Assembly: GCA_023101885.1 (NCBI GenBank)
Contig: JALPQD010000412.1
Coordinates: 1,000,534-1,064,533 of the forward strand
DNA: 64,000 nt
Direction: 5' to 3'
From: Typhlomys cinereus
Taxonomy: Eukaryota; Chordata; Mammalia; Rodentia; Platacanthomyidae
Shown piece after piece: positions 21,606 to 32,987 of this stretch. Made by a program: the position numbers and the translations under genes. Numbering within the stretch: the first letter of the stretch is position 1; every line of letters starts with the position of its first letter. The notes under the pieces were generated by a model that saw only the letters and a list, made by a program, of their open reading frames with translations, was not told the DNA's origin and did not search any database.

Positions 21606-22539
21606 AGGACAGTTAAGATCCAAATCAAAGGAGTTCTGTTTCATTAAAAATAGCTTTATGCTCATTCACTAAAACAGATTTCATGTACGGAGTATTTGAA
21701 AAATATGTACTAATTTAACTATTTTATTTATATTATGTGTCATTTCCTTATCATTTCTCTTTTACTTGTTAAAAATCCTGCCCAGTTTTTCTCTAAAAAC
21801 AATTTAATATTGTTGCAATGATAAACTTGTAGAGACTATACTACTACTTATGATGTTAAGATATAACAGAAATGGAGTCATAGAAAGTACTTTATGGATT
21901 TTCTTCCTATTTTAAATAATTTTGCTATATGGTAAAATGGTGATAATGTTAGAGGATATATAACTCTTTGATGTTTATGTTTTATTCACAGCTTATTCCT
22001 GATCTGGACTTTTACTAAATAATAGAAATGTTTTATTTACTAATTAACAGTAATTCAGCTGTCAGAAGTCAAAGGTGATGGTATCAGAAAGAAAAACGTG
22101 TTTAATTTTTGTATGAAAGATGTGCAATTCTCAGAGATTTAGAAAAATGTTGGCTGTTCCAAATTTCTGGTGGGGCTGGTTGATATACCCCTATTTTTAG
22201 ATGAATTTTAATTAAATTGTTCTTAAGAATATCAAGTTCATAAAAATATGATAACAATTAAAAATAAGACCTGAAGATCATAACCTAGAAAAAATCAGTC
22301 CCCATAGAATCAATTTTTCTGTTTTTTTCTTTATTTTTGAATAATTACAGCAATAATGATAATGTTGCAATATAAGGTTGTAATATAGCAATAATTTTGA
22401 AATAAACACATAGAAATTTAGTAAAACATGTTAACCACAGAGTGCTCCTTATTTATAAAAGATGACCATCATTCCATGTAAAGAATGTCATATGTATCCA
22501 ACAATTAAGGGAATTAGAGGCCAAAGGAAATTAATACTT
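21606..22539. other. No recognised feature
   Basis: One of the most AT-rich parts of the window, with many short A/T runs. Confidence 0.5.
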
Positions 22540-22765
22540 AAAAATTAGGCAGGGGAGGACCAGAGGAAAGTTTGATATACACATTAAAGGATGCTTCAGA
22601 AATGGGGGAGGGGGCACTGGGAGAAAGGGAGGGAGGGGGGAAAGAAAAGGGAAAAGGGGGGAGGGAGCAGGAAGTTCTAGAGAGGGGTGGAGGGAGGGAG
22701 GGAGGGGGGATCGGTACCTACAACGTTTACAAGAGCAGAAAAATAAATTAAAAAAATTAGGCAGG
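22540..22765 (+). mobile_element. Short LINE-1 3' end, sense orientation
   Basis: 198-bp insert (22,554-22,751) with an exact 14-bp duplication AAAAATTAGGCAGG (22,540-22,553 and 22,752-22,765). It is the G-rich polypurine tract (22,605-22,710) plus a terminal region resembling the reverse complement of the young L1 3' end, followed by an A-rich tail. The only young-type L1 end in plus orientation. Confidence 0.8.
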
Positions 22766-23548
22766 TATTACAAATTCACCTCTGCAGAATCTTGCTTTAG
22801 ATACATGAAATTCTTTGATTCTCAAATAGAGAAGGGAAAACAGGACATTAACATTATTACATCTTTGTTTATATATTTAACATGCTATTTCATTCAATCT
22901 TTAAAGCCACCTGTTAAAGAAGTATTGTTATTTCAGAACCAGGGAAGAAATTTAAACCCAGGGAGAACATCTAACAAATGTGTTACAAGGCTGGTGTTTG
23001 AGCTCATATCTGTGCCCTTTGAGAGTCTTTCTCCCCACTGTTTCTACTGTTGGGGAGTATGAAGATCTTACTTATGAAACCTTTCTAGAGGCGTTTGTAA
23101 GTAAGACACTATATTCTGTGTACTTGAAAGTTTTAAATGCATATGCAACAACTTCTCCATATCAGGAGCAGAAGGAGAGTCATATTAGTTGTCTAATGTT
23201 AGCCACTAAGCACCTAGATTTTTCAGAGGTTATTAAAGTGATGAATCAATATTTAAAAATAGCAATGGTTTCTGCAGTTGGGAAGGAAACATTTTTGCTC
23301 TCATATTCTAAACATTAATGCAGGCTAAATTGAGAATTGGGGGGAAGGGAAAGCTGAACTTTCTTTTTTAGGCTGAACAAACAGGAAGAAGAAAGCAAAG
23401 ACTGACTAAATTTTCTGAAGCAGTATTTGAAGCTTTTCAAGTTTATCCACTTAAAACTTGTTATTTTCAAAAATACACTTCAAGTGTAGAAAATAAAAAA
23501 AAATTGCTTAGAGACTCCTTCCTAAGACCAATATTTATAAACTATTTT
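22766..23548. other. Mostly unassigned, faint MIR-like similarity
   Basis: 22,890-23,045 has weak similarity to antisense MIR. The rest, including two short frames at 22,805-23,318, shows nothing recognisable. Confidence 0.35.
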
Positions 23549-24248
23549 AAAAGTCGTTCTATAAACACCAAAGACCCTACAATATTCACCAAGAACTAGA
23601 CCAGCCAAATCTCTCCCTATCATAGAGCTCAGGGAACCTTGCAGAAGAGGGGGTGACAAGATTGTAAGAGCCTAAAGATGGGAAGGACCAATGATATGCA
23701 AGATACTCCACACAAGCCACAATGTGACTGGACCTTGCCTGACCTGCACAATGGCTGACATGTCAACAACCCCCCAAAATCTAGCACGGATCACAGGGGA
23801 GAAGGCTTCACATAGTAGGATCCTTAGAGGCAAGAGGTTAAACAGTCATAGAGTTCCCATGCTAGCAAGCAACCCAAGAAGGACCTCAAGGTATGCCACT
23901 GAGTCCTGAACCCTCACTAGTGTAGACGACTCAGAGGGAAAGTCAGTGTCCACATAAACAGATGCTCTGGAGAATGGGAGGGAGAAAGCAAGAATCACCA
24001 AGAGAGGAGGAAAGAAGAAAAAGGGTGAGAGGGAGAGAGAGAGTAGGAAGGGAGGATAACAGAATAACAAGGGGAAAGGGGGGCAGAAGAAGTGGTTACC
24101 TGTTGGGCAAAAAATGTAATTAAAAAAGTACACTTGAGGGATGTGCTCAGAGTGGGAGAATGGTGAAGTTGTGAGAGAAGTGGCTGAAGAAAAGTCCAAC
24201 TAAAATTAAAAGTGGTTTAAAAAGTAAAAAAAAAAGTTGTTCTATAAA
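23549..24248 (+). mobile_element. LINE-1 3' UTR copy, sense orientation
   Basis: 666-bp insert (23,566-24,231) with a 17-bp duplication AAAAGTYGTTCTATAAA (23,549-23,565 and 24,232-24,248, one mismatch). Sense phrases: AGGGAACCTTGCAGAAGAGGG, GACAAGATTGTAAGAGCC, a polypurine tract at about 23,965-24,100, and an oligo(A) end. These match rodent L1 3' UTRs. The subfamily is older than L1-A/L1-B. Confidence 0.85.
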
Positions 24249-24648
24249 TCAAGTTTAAATTGCATACAATGTTAATGTTTTAGAAGCAAACTATCCTTTA
24301 CATACTCTTTAATAAAATCAATAGACAATTGGTTAGTGTGTTTCAGACTTAATATGAAAAAGTCTAAAACCATGGTTATGGTATAATTCTTCAAATTATT
24401 AATTTTTACCTTACTTGGACAAGAATCTTCATGAAAGTGCTAGAAAAATATAAGATTTTATCTTTCATAAGTAGTCTGGTCAAATGTCTTTCTGTCTCAT
24501 GAGTTAGCCTTACTTGATATAAATTAAATTTAGGCTATGTTTTATTAAGTATTTATACTTGTCTCTTTAGAATAGAGGAACCAGGAATGGCAGAGGAGCT
24601 CGATATTCCAGAGTCTATATTGCTGCTTTTTCAGGCTATGCAAAGGGA
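24249..24648. other. No recognised feature
   Basis: AT-rich spacer between two L1 copies in opposite orientation. Confidence 0.45.
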
Positions 24649-24652
24649 AACC

Positions 24653-24701
<49 letters not shown>

Positions 24702-25657
24702 TCCACTCATACAAACTTAGCAGGTACACCGGTCCCCTCCCTCCCTTCAACCTCCTACCTCCCTATGCCCCCCTTCCCTCCCCCTTCCCTCCCCATCCTC
24801 CAGTGCTTCCCTCTCCCATCCCCGGAGCATCCTTTAATGTGCATGCCAGACTCTCCTCTGGGTCCTCCTCTCTGATGAGGTGCAAGGACCCAGTGGCATT
24901 TCCCAGAACCCTTTCCTGTGTTCCCCTTAAGCATAGGAACACTACTGTGGCTGTCAATCCCTTGCCTCCAAGGATCTTAGTGCCTTTAGCAAATGCTAGA
25001 CTTTGTGGAGTCAATAGTGTGTTGGACATTGCACAGGGCATGCAAAGTCCAATTATGATTGCTTCGGCCCTAACTTGTGTGGAGTATTTTGCATATCATT
25101 GCTCCTCCCATCCTTGTGCTCTTACAATCTTACCGACCCCTCTTCCGCAAATTTCCCTGAGCTTCTGGATGGGGAGAGATTAGGCTGGCCTAGTTCCAGG
25201 TATTTGATATAGAGTCTCTGATGTTCTGGATTATGGTTTGTTGATTTTTTTTCCAGTTTTGCTGTTCCTGCAATGAACTTCACTCCATCCTGATGGGTAT
25301 TGGATGTCACCCCCTGGCCAGAGATAAAAAGATGTTAAATTAGAGTCTTGTTATAAGAGTATATTCAAAGGTAGATGTAATCAAAGTAGGAAATCGCAGT
25401 GAGGGAGGGGTCAATCACCCATTTGCAAAATGGTTACTTTTTATCTGCCAGATTATATGCTCTCCCCTTCTGGTGAGATCATACCCCATCAGTTGCAAAT
25501 GATCAGGAAGGAAAGTCTGTGAACTTAACCAGATGTCTCATTACTCACTTGCAGTCCTTGATAGTGGCCTATTTTCTCTGCTGTGACATGGTCCCCTCTC
25601 TCCTTGTTTCTGGTGTCGCCCTCCTACTCCATCCCTCCTGTTCATAATCCTTTTATT
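24649..25657 (-). mobile_element. LINE-1 3'-UTR-only copy
   Basis: Antisense L1 3' UTR from the terminal (TTA)n tail at 24,655 to about 25,652, where similarity to L1-B stops at the equivalent of about 51,297, just outside the ORF2 stop. CCTTTTATT at both ends (24,651-24,659; 25,649-25,657) may be a short target duplication. No ORF2 sequence is present. Contains the 3' end of type 2 (CTCATACAAACTTA). Confidence 0.85.
24655..24702. repeat. (TTA)n microsatellite
   Basis: About 16 TTA units at the 3' tail of the antisense L1. Other copies of this L1 end carry only three to four units. Confidence 0.95.
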
Positions 25658-26464
25658 TTCCTGAAAAGTTTGTCTTTTCAAGGGATAAACTAATGAATTG
25701 TGACATATCAAATATAAATTTTAACCAAACAATCATCAGCATTTCTGTTCAAAAAATACCTAATTAAAAGTAACCCTGGGTTAGTGGCCAAGATATTGAC
25801 CGAAGCTTAGGGGAAATGAATTCCATAGAGTTAATGGTTTGAACTAGTCTTTAAATGAGTCTTTTGAGTACCTCTAATGTTTTTTCCCAGTGACTTTTTT
25901 AGAGAGGAAATGGAAGTTTTTCACTGATAAGATTATTTTTATTCTGAGATGAAGCTTCAGGAGTATTTCATTACTGTAATACTTAGCGGGTTATATGGTT
26001 CAAAGACTTCATGAAATAAATTGACCTATTAGTCAAACTTAGTTCGCTAAATATGTTTTGGGATCCAACTTCTAAGTAATTTCTGTGGTTTTCTTCACAT
26101 CTTCTATCTCAGACTACTTATTTAATTCTGAAGCTGTGATCACTAATATAGTTATGCATAAAACCATAAAAACCAGTTTTACATATTCACATTTGATTGT
26201 TTTCTTACAAACCACTTCTCAATTTTTCTTTGCCTGCATCACTTTCATTTTGAACTACAGTCTCTTTGTTCTGTTTGCATTTATTCAGTGGATCAGTGAT
26301 AAAGAACATTTCCCCTTTCCCTTTGACTAGTTTCATGTTCTGTTTCTGAATTCACTTTTTTATGTTTCTTAAGTTGCCATGTGCAGTTTTCGAATTTTTC
26401 AGGCTGCACCTTCTTTCTTTTAAGAATTTTATAGTGCTTTATTTAACCAGAAATAAAATTCATA
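25658..26464. other. No recognised feature
   Basis: AT-rich. An 81-codon plus frame at 26,085-26,330 shows no recognisable motif. Confidence 0.45.
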
Positions 26465-26830
26465 GGCAGGTTTAAGGATGTTGCTTATTCGTTAAAGCAT
26501 TTTCTGTGTAAGTAAATAACTATAGAATTTGGATCTCCAGATTCCAATTAAAATATATGACAGGCATACCAATCTGTCTGTAATTCTAGCGGAAGGTGAA
26601 GTTTAGGAATCCCCCCAGAGTATGCTGACTAGCCAGACTAGCATTATAGGTGAGATCTAGTTTTCATTGAAGACCCAGACTCAAAAGAATAAAGTAGAAG
26701 AGCAATAAATGATGATTTCTAATTTTAACCTCAGGTCTCCACATGTATATGCACACTCATGTGCATGTGACATGCACACATACACATGTGCACACATGAA
26801 ACTCGCATATGCACATGTACCCTATACATA
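26465..26830 (+). mobile_element. B4-like SINE (old), sense
   Basis: Sense order: a degenerate ID head (GTTGCTTATTCGTTAAAGC), TCCAGATTCCAATT, CTGTCTGTAATTCTAGC, GACTAGCCAGACTAGC, AAGACCCAGACTC, and a CA-rich tail with CCTCAGGTCTCCACATG (26,740-26,830). Confidence 0.6.
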
Positions 26831-27019
26831 CATGTGAAGGTGGGAAAAATCATAGATAATATAACCTGCCTATCCATATGATGAATACTGTGAGCATAAT
26901 ATAAAGTAAAAATAGCTTATTATACAGCAGTACATATTTTAGAATATAACTTTTAGGGTGCAACTGTAGTAGAAGATACAATGGCATACTTAATACTTCC
27001 ACCTACTTCTAGAAAGTAA

Positions 27020-27175
27020 GTTAACTTTTTGCAAATAGTGTTGCAGTACACATGAGATTACAAATGTCCCTTTAAACTATTGGATTCTTTTCCTTTGGAT
27101 ATATACCTAAAAGTGATAAACCTCAATATGGTTTTTCATAATGTTTGTACTGATTTATATTCCTAAAAAACAGAT
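27020..27175 (-). mobile_element. Old LINE-1 ORF2 fragment
   Basis: Antisense of the L1 C-terminal coding region: GTGTTGCAGTACACATGAG, TTCCTTTGGATATATACC, AAAAGTGATAAACC then TTTGTACTGATTTATATTCC. Confidence 0.7.
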
Positions 27176-27179
27176 TCCT

Positions 27180-27430
27180 GGGCTGGAGAAAGATCTCAGG
27201 GATTAAGACTCTGCCTCCCAAGCAGAAAGTCCTGAGTTTGGATCCCAGGTCCCACATTACAAAATGCCAGGCAGAATAGGCAGTGGAGGCATGCACTTCT
27301 GTCCCTGGTAGATGGAGCTTAGGAAATCCCAGGGTGAAACAAAAGGTTGTAGAAGCAGTCCAGGATGATTCCTGAAGTCACCTTTGGTTCTCCACAGTGA
27401 CATACAGTGTCCTCTGATAAACATTCACAC

Positions 27431-27484
<54 letters not shown>

Positions 27485-27507
27485 TACACACACATACACA
27501 TAAATGT
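27180..27507 (+). mobile_element. tRNA-derived lineage SINE
   Basis: Head GGCTGGAGAAAGATCTCAGG, B-box-like GAGTTTGGATCCCAGG, body with GCACTTCTGTCCCTGGTAG and GAAATCCCAGGG, then CACAGTGACATACAGTGTCC and a long (CA)n tail. Intermediate age, CpGs mostly lost. It sits at the end of an antisense L1 fragment. Confidence 0.85.
27427..27501. repeat. (CA)n microsatellite
   Basis: CA repeat with TA variants, forming the SINE tail. Confidence 0.95.
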
Positions 27508-27593
27508 GTATTTGTTATCTTCACTCATTTTTTATATTATTTACTCTTACTTTTATTTTTTCAGATGTCTAATTGACTTTTTATTTGCTTTAT

Positions 27594-27954
27594 TGTGACA
27601 CTACCAATTCAGGGAGGCCCTAGCCTGGACTCCCCGCTACCGGCAGCTCGGACAAGTACAGACATGCCCCAGGACATATCCCAATAGAGGAATCATACAG
27701 ACGGAGGGATGAACAACTAATGGGAAGGAGGGACGAACAACCAATGGGAAGGAGGGATGAACAACAAATGGGAAGCAGCCATCTAACCTGGGCACCTAGT
27801 AAACAGCTAAGTGATTGTGTGGCTGCTCTCCTCCTCCCCCTGAGCAGAGAGGTGGCCACACTTGATTGGACCCCCGACCCAACACTTCCTGAATAAAGCT
27901 GAGTCCTCTGCCTACTGCTTCTTGCCTGACTCCCGGGATCTTTGTCTCGATGCA
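27594..27954 (+). mobile_element. Probable solo LTR of an endogenous retrovirus
   Basis: GC-richer island beginning TGTGACACTACC and ending near TCTCGATGCA. It has a U3-like part with three tandem 24-bp units (27,704-27,775), an AATAAA signal at 27,892-27,897, then a pyrimidine-rich R/U5-like tail (CTCTGCCTACTGCTTCTTGC, GGGATCTTTGTCTCG), a layout typical of ERV LTRs. The edges are inferred because no flanking duplication is clear. No gag, pol or env sequence adjoins it, so it is best read as a solo LTR. Confidence 0.65.
27704..27775 (+). repeat. Three tandem 24-bp units in LTR U3
   Basis: Units 27,704-27,727, 27,728-27,751 and 27,752-27,775 differ by a few bases. Each reads GAGGGAYGAACAAC then MAATGGGAAG or a close variant. 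The middle unit contains CCAAT. Tandem enhancer repeats of this sort are common in retroviral U3 regions. Function is inferred. Confidence 0.85.
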
Positions 27955-27955
27955 G

Positions 27956-28311
27956 AAGAATACTATTTATCCACAAAGAGAATGAAATTCTGCCATTTGT
28001 AACAATGTGAGTCCACCTGGGGGTTATTATGTTAAGTGAAATAATACAAGGAAAAGAGAAATACTGCACATCATGGTTCATATATAATCTAAAATTGTTG
28101 ATTTCATAGAAAAAAGTAAAATAATGATACCAGATCCTATAGCACAGGGAAGGGAAAGGTTATACTGGGAATACAGTAACAGTTAAAAACCAAAAGTTAT
28201 GGAGAGTTCATGGAAAGGTAAAGATCTTAAGAGGCATCACACTTTTCTGAGAGTCTATTAAGGATTAATGCTAGATTGAGGGAAAGCTGCTATTTCTCTC
28301 AATGATATGTC
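27956..28311 (+). mobile_element. Old LINE-1 ORF2 end and 3' UTR, sense
   Basis: AATACTATTTATCCACAAAG, GAATGAAATTCTGCCATTTG and GTTAAGTGAAATAATAC are the coding and 3' UTR boundary of old mammalian L1. Then ATCCTATAGCACAGGG and a poorly conserved 3' UTR. It abuts the LTR on its left. Confidence 0.75.
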
Positions 28312-28314
28312 CAA

Positions 28315-28357
<43 letters not shown>

Positions 28358-28360
28358 AAA
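28312..28360. repeat. (AATA)n microsatellite
   Basis: About twelve AATA units, probably grown from an L1 poly(A) tail. Confidence 0.95.
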
Positions 28361-28364
28361 GTCA

Positions 28365-28520
28365 TTCAGGCCCCAGGAAGTGCTCGGGTATATATTAGTA
28401 TAGGCAGCTCATTGGGAAAAAGAGGGGGGTAAGATTTGGCTATAAATGGGGGACATACGACATAATTTCATTGTATTAATGTATGAAACTGCCAATGAAC
28501 AAAAATAAATAAACACTCAA
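28365..28520 (+). mobile_element. LINE-1 3' terminal fragment, sense
   Basis: GGGAAAAAGAGGGGGGTAAG followed by TTTCATTGTATTAATGTATG, AACTGCCAATGAAC and an AATAAATAAA end matches rodent L1 3' termini. Confidence 0.65.
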
Positions 28521-29320
28521 AGAATTTTCTAGTAAGAAATAATAGCACAGCAGGATGACTCTAGTTAGTGATGCATTGCTTATTTCTAAAATCTGGGAGA
28601 ATATTTAAATTTTCTTAAAATGTTTTAAATTTTAACAAATTTAAACATACAGTGTATACATTTATCAAAGAATCACATGCTATTCCATTACTAGGTATAA
28701 TTTTAATATCTTTATATATGTTCCAATTTTTAATTAAAAATTTAAAACCTAGATAATTAAGGTTTATGAGATGTAATAAAATTATTTTCACAGCAAGCCC
28801 CAGAAAATGGAAAAATCAGTGGTGCATTTTAATTATACAATAGAAGTGTCAGAAAAAGTAAAAATAAGCCAGATTGGCTTTCATGTTTTAAGAGAAAAAT
28901 TTAAGTAGAGAAAAAGTACCAGGAAAAATTATAGATTTTCAAAATGGAGAAAATGCTGAAGCATGATGTTTCCTAAATTACCTAGACAATATTTACAAGC
29001 ATAGTGACAAAGTAATTCCTTATGCCTTAATATAGGATAGAGTACTGATGAAACATCACAGATAACATATCTCATATTTTGGAAGACTATCATTTTGAGA
29101 CAATTTTATGTTTTTGGTTCTTCAGGAAACCTTGAGGATCATATCCTTTTAGATGATTAGTAGTAAAGAATAGATTTGAAAAAATATAAGCAAAAAACTT
29201 TGGAGAAGTTGGTCAACAAATATGTCTACACAGAGAAGACTGAAAACCATGAAGTCTGCTAAATACATACAAGATGTTTTTCTATCATATATGTTTCTTA
29301 CCACATTTTTAATAGACTGG
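28521..29320. other. No recognised feature
   Basis: Extremely AT-rich. No open frame of note. Confidence 0.5.
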
Positions 29321-29324
29321 GTGT

Positions 29325-29462
29325 CTCATCTGTAATCCTAACACTTGGGAAGCTGAAGCAGGTGTGTTACTGTAATTTTGACGCCAACCTGGCTGTATTG
29401 TAAATTCCAGGACTGTGTGAGCTGCAAAATTGAGACTGTCTCAAGTAAATTAGGGGGAAATA
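29325..29462 (+). mobile_element. B1-like SINE, sense
   Basis: GGGTGTCTCATCTGTAATCCTAACACTTGGGAAGCTGAAGC, GCCAACCTGGCTGTATTG and GAGACTGTCTCAAG follow the B1 (7SL-derived) consensus in order. Confidence 0.8.
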
Positions 29463-29564
29463 TATTGAATGAAAGCCCCATAGAGTTATGATAACCTGAA
29501 ATATTTAATGGAATTTCATTGAAATGTCTACTGATTAAGAATACTTCATTTGAAATCTATTAAG

Positions 29565-29960
29565 AGTAGACTCAGAGCTGGGTCTCTGGCTTAGTGGTTA
29601 AAGCTCTTGCCTTGCAAGCAGAAGACCCAAGTTCAGATCCCCACATCCTTTGTCAAAAAGCTAGGTGAGTGTGGCAGTGACCTATAATTCTAGCTTTGGA
29701 AGGTGGAGCCTAGGAAACCCCAGAGCAAGCTGGCCCAGCCCTAACGGTGTGTGTTCTGGGTTTATTTAAAGATCTGGGATCAGAACAATAATGTGGAAAA
29801 GTGATAGAGGATGATCCTCAATATCATCCTTGGGTCTCCACAGACACTCAAGTTGCACTTGTGTACATATACTCACACATATATGTACACTCACCCATAT
29901 GCAAGCAGACATGTACACACATACATAAAAATAAAACAAATTAGAAAGCATAGACCCGAG
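29565..29960 (+). mobile_element. tRNA-derived lineage SINE, diverged subfamily
   Basis: Body about 29,578-29,947. Head GCTGGGTCTCTGGCTTAGTGG with AAGTTCAGATCCCCAC as B box. The middle differs from other copies by an added segment around 29,735-29,800. The tail is CA-rich and ends AAAATAAAAC. Flanks 29,565-29,577 and 29,948-29,960 may be a degraded duplication (TAGACYCRGAG). Confidence 0.65.
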
Positions 29961-30229
29961 TATTCTGACATTTTAGCATAGGTTTCATTGTTTTGTTAGT
30001 AAAAGCTGTATTGTATTAAATTCTTTTTAAAAAATAAATAGTAGAAAGCACTGTAATGCAGGTCTTGGAGAGGATGCATTATTTAATTTTGAAATAATTT
30101 GATTCAAGCATTATTGCCATGAATACTTTGTCCCAAATTGTTGTACTTTTATATTAACTTCTTGTAAAAGCTACCTGTATTAGTATATACATGTATGTTT
30201 CTGGTGTCCATTTTTATTGACTGTAGCCT

Positions 30230-30378
30230 GTAGAATATTCCTTCTCCTGAGACATGGGTTATTGTTGTAGGGGACTTTTCCATATATTCCATGTTATGGG
30301 CTTCTACCTATTAAGGACTTGTGGTTTTAGCCAATAATTGTGAGTAGCAAAAGTACCCTGACTATTTCCAAAATGTTT
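30230..30378 (-). mobile_element. MER5A-like hAT MITE
   Basis: ATTGTTGTAGGGGACTT, CTACCTATTAAGGAC, CAATAATTGTGAGTAGCAAAAGTACC follows the MER5A consensus read from its far end. Terminal inverted repeats not clear. Confidence 0.55.
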
Positions 30379-30479
30379 TCCAGGCAGTGGTACTCACGGA
30401 TTCATTGCTTATATCTTAATTAAGTTCATACCTGCATTTTTCTAAACAATATCTGCAAATGTCATTTGCCTTGTTTGAT

Positions 30480-30575
30480 TCATTCATTCCTTGCAGTATA
30501 GAGGATTAAACCTGGGGTCTCATGCATGCTAGGTAATTGACCTACCACTGAATCATTCTGTCTGTCCCCACATAA
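30480..30575 (-). mobile_element. ID-like SINE
   Basis: TATAGAGGATTAAACCTGGGGTCTCATGCATGCTAGGTAATTGACCTACCACTGAATCATTCTGTCTG is the antisense of the rodent ID element, including both promoter boxes in degraded form. Confidence 0.75.
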
Positions 30576-30839
30576 ACTTCTTTTACGATTTAAAAACATT
30601 TGAGTCTTTTATCTATCTTCTTTTGGAGGAAGGTTTTTCCACATTGTTATTATTTTTGATATATTGCATTCCTTCACACAAATTCAGATGTCCAATTTTC
30701 ACCACCCAGTGTCTCAGTATATGGTTGTATTAAGAAATAAGAGTACTTTAAGGTGGGTTCTAACAGTATAACTTCGTTTTTGTAAAAAGAGGAGGTTGGG
30801 GAAGACAGCTACAGAGGAAATATTTTGCAAAATACTAGG

Positions 30840-30966
30840 TGTTTTTCCTTTGCCCATTTTACAATGCGGATTAAAGGTTCAGTGTTACAGAATTCAGTGT
30901 TAAAACTGGAATTTGAATCCATTCTATACAGTTCATGTTCTTAACCATTATGCTATAATGTATCTA
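30840..30966 (-). mobile_element. MIR SINE
   Basis: CCCATTTTACAATGCGG, ACTGGAATTTGAATCC, GTTCTTAACCATTATGCTATAATG: the antisense MIR, including its tRNA-related head. Confidence 0.75.
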
Positions 30967-31880
30967 CCTGGAGAATGGAAAAGTTTCCTGGCTATATGGG
31001 ATATTGTAAGGAGTGAGTGAAAGAGAGGGGGAAAGAAAGACAGAGAGACAAAGAGAGACAGAGAATATTATTTTTAGAATTAAGAAGACCAAGTGCTACA
31101 AGCATTTTATACATTAGTAGAGTGGTTATAAATCTAAGGAATTGTCATATCTGTAGTTGAAACATGAACAATATGATGATGTTGCTCAATCCAGTTATAA
31201 ACTGTTTCCCAAATTCTTTGGAAATTTTAAATTTTTGTTTAAATAATGATTTACTTCTAACCCCAATGTACATTTGCTTTTTAATGTTTTTATTAAACAT
31301 TTTTCCTTCTGATTCAGTAGTAAAGTTATTACTGTAGAGGACTTCAGAGAGGCTACAGGATTTGTTGAGATTTGTAGAAGTATGGCTTCTATAAAATATG
31401 ATCCTGAATTGTCATGTCTTTATGTTCCCTCAACTGACTTGTGATTTTCTTCTTTCTGTTGTCGATGTCTTGCTATGCTTTTGTCAGTATGCTTCTCATA
31501 TCTCTTTTCTAACCACCTTCTGATTTGTTGCATGTTCAAAACTAGTTTTCCTAGACTGTTTAGGAGTGTACATGAAGGACTAAGGTGTGTGTCAATTACT
31601 GGCATAAATGTATACTTATATTACAATTTCCTGACATTTGTTCTGTCTGATTGTCTCTACTTATTTCCTCGTTGCAATGTGAATACTATAAATTAATGTG
31701 AAATAGATTCATTCTACACGTTATAAATGTTGCAAATGTTCATTTTATGTGTTAGATGGGATCACTTGGCTTCATCTTTAGAGGTTGAGGTACTGTTTCA
31801 GTAAATTATTTGGGTGACTTTTTGTAACCAAGTATTATTTAAAAGTAGAATTTTTCATGCTATATTAAAATATGTGGTAC
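30967..31880. other. No recognised feature, short GA-rich patch
   Basis: GA-rich tract at 31,015-31,066, otherwise AT-rich. Two overlapping frames on opposite strands near 31,420-31,696 are probably chance. Confidence 0.45.
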
Positions 31881-32412
31881 TCTGTCTTTTTTATTTATTT
31901 TATTATATTTTATTTTAATTTCCACTCATACAAACTTAACAGGTACACCAGTCCCCCCCTCCAACAACCTATCCCCCGTGCCCCCTCCCTTCCCCCTTCC
32001 CTCCCCATCCCTTACTGCCTCCCCCTCCCATCCCCGGAGTATCCTTCAATGTGCATGCCAAACTCTCCTCTGGGTCCTCCTCTCCAATGAGATGCAAGGA
32101 CCCAGTAGCATTTCCCAGAACCCTTTCCTGTGTTCCCCTTAAGCATAGGAACACTACTGTGGCCGTCAATCCCTTGCCTCCAAGGATCTTAGTGCCTTTA
32201 GTAAATGCTAGACTTTGTGAGGTCAACAGTGTGTTGGACATTGCACAGGGCATGTAAACTCCAAATATGATTGCTTTGGCCCTAACTTGTGTGGAGTATC
32301 TTGCATATCATTTCTCCTCCCATCCTTGTGCTCTTACAATCTTACCGCCCCCTCTTCCGCAAATTTCCCTGAGTTTCAGGATGGGGAGAGATTAGGCTGT
32401 CCTTTTTAAGAG
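31881..32412 (-). mobile_element. LINE-1 3'-UTR-only copy
   Basis: Antisense 3' UTR from the T/TTTA-rich tail to GATGGGGAGAGATTAGGCTG at 32,379-32,398. Imperfect flanking CTGTCYTTTTT (31,882 and 32,396) may be the target duplication. The 5' truncation lies within about 10 bases, in L1 coordinates, of that of the nested copy at 39,671. Type 2 3' end (CTCATACAAACTTA). Confidence 0.85.
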
Positions 32413-32985
32413 GAAAAGTGAGTAGGTATTTTGGGTGATAGTTTCATGACCAGCGTTTATTTAGGCACTGAGCTATAACTGAGATATAGTTATCGACTCA
32501 AAAAAGTCAGTACTTCACGTGGGGAGCAAAAAATTGCAAATGTTTTTGAAAGATCAAGAGAGTAGCTTTAGATTAAGAGTGGAGAATGGCTGAAACACTT
32601 GATGGTTATGAACTCCTTGTTAAGAGCTATGTAATAAAATAAAAGGATCAAGTAGGAAGGTACAAAGCTGACAAAAACACAGAAGTAAAACAACAAGGTT
32701 TAATTTAATTAGTGTTATATAGAAGAGAGATTAAAATGATGCAAGGGAATAGAGGAAGAGGGCCCCAGGGACAGTACTGGGCAGCAGCATCATATTTAGG
32801 AGACAAAGTTTCTAACAGATTATGACTTTAGTGTGCAGTTATTGACAACCATATAAGCAATAACATGCTAAAGTCAGTATTTAAAGGACCAAGAAGGGTA
32901 ATAGTTTAATGTAAAGGTTTCATAATCATAAAAATTTTCAGTTTGAATTATCATTTAGTATCCAGACAAATAAGTTTTGTTGTTT
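32413..32985. other. No recognised feature
   Basis: AT-rich spacer between two antisense 3'-UTR-only L1 copies. Confidence 0.45.
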
Positions 32986-32987
32986 TT

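Noticed and set aside
23846..24199. 117-codon minus frame
   Set aside because: Antisense of an L1 3' UTR polypurine tract inside a target duplication.
24587..25183. 198-codon plus frame with a poly-Tyr run
   Set aside because: The Tyr run is the (TTA)n tract and the rest is antisense L1 3' UTR. Similar frames occur in each copy of this UTR, so it is not a gene.
27620..28081. 153-codon minus frame
   Set aside because: It runs antisense through an LTR and a neighbouring L1 fragment, so it is a chance fusion across two repeats.
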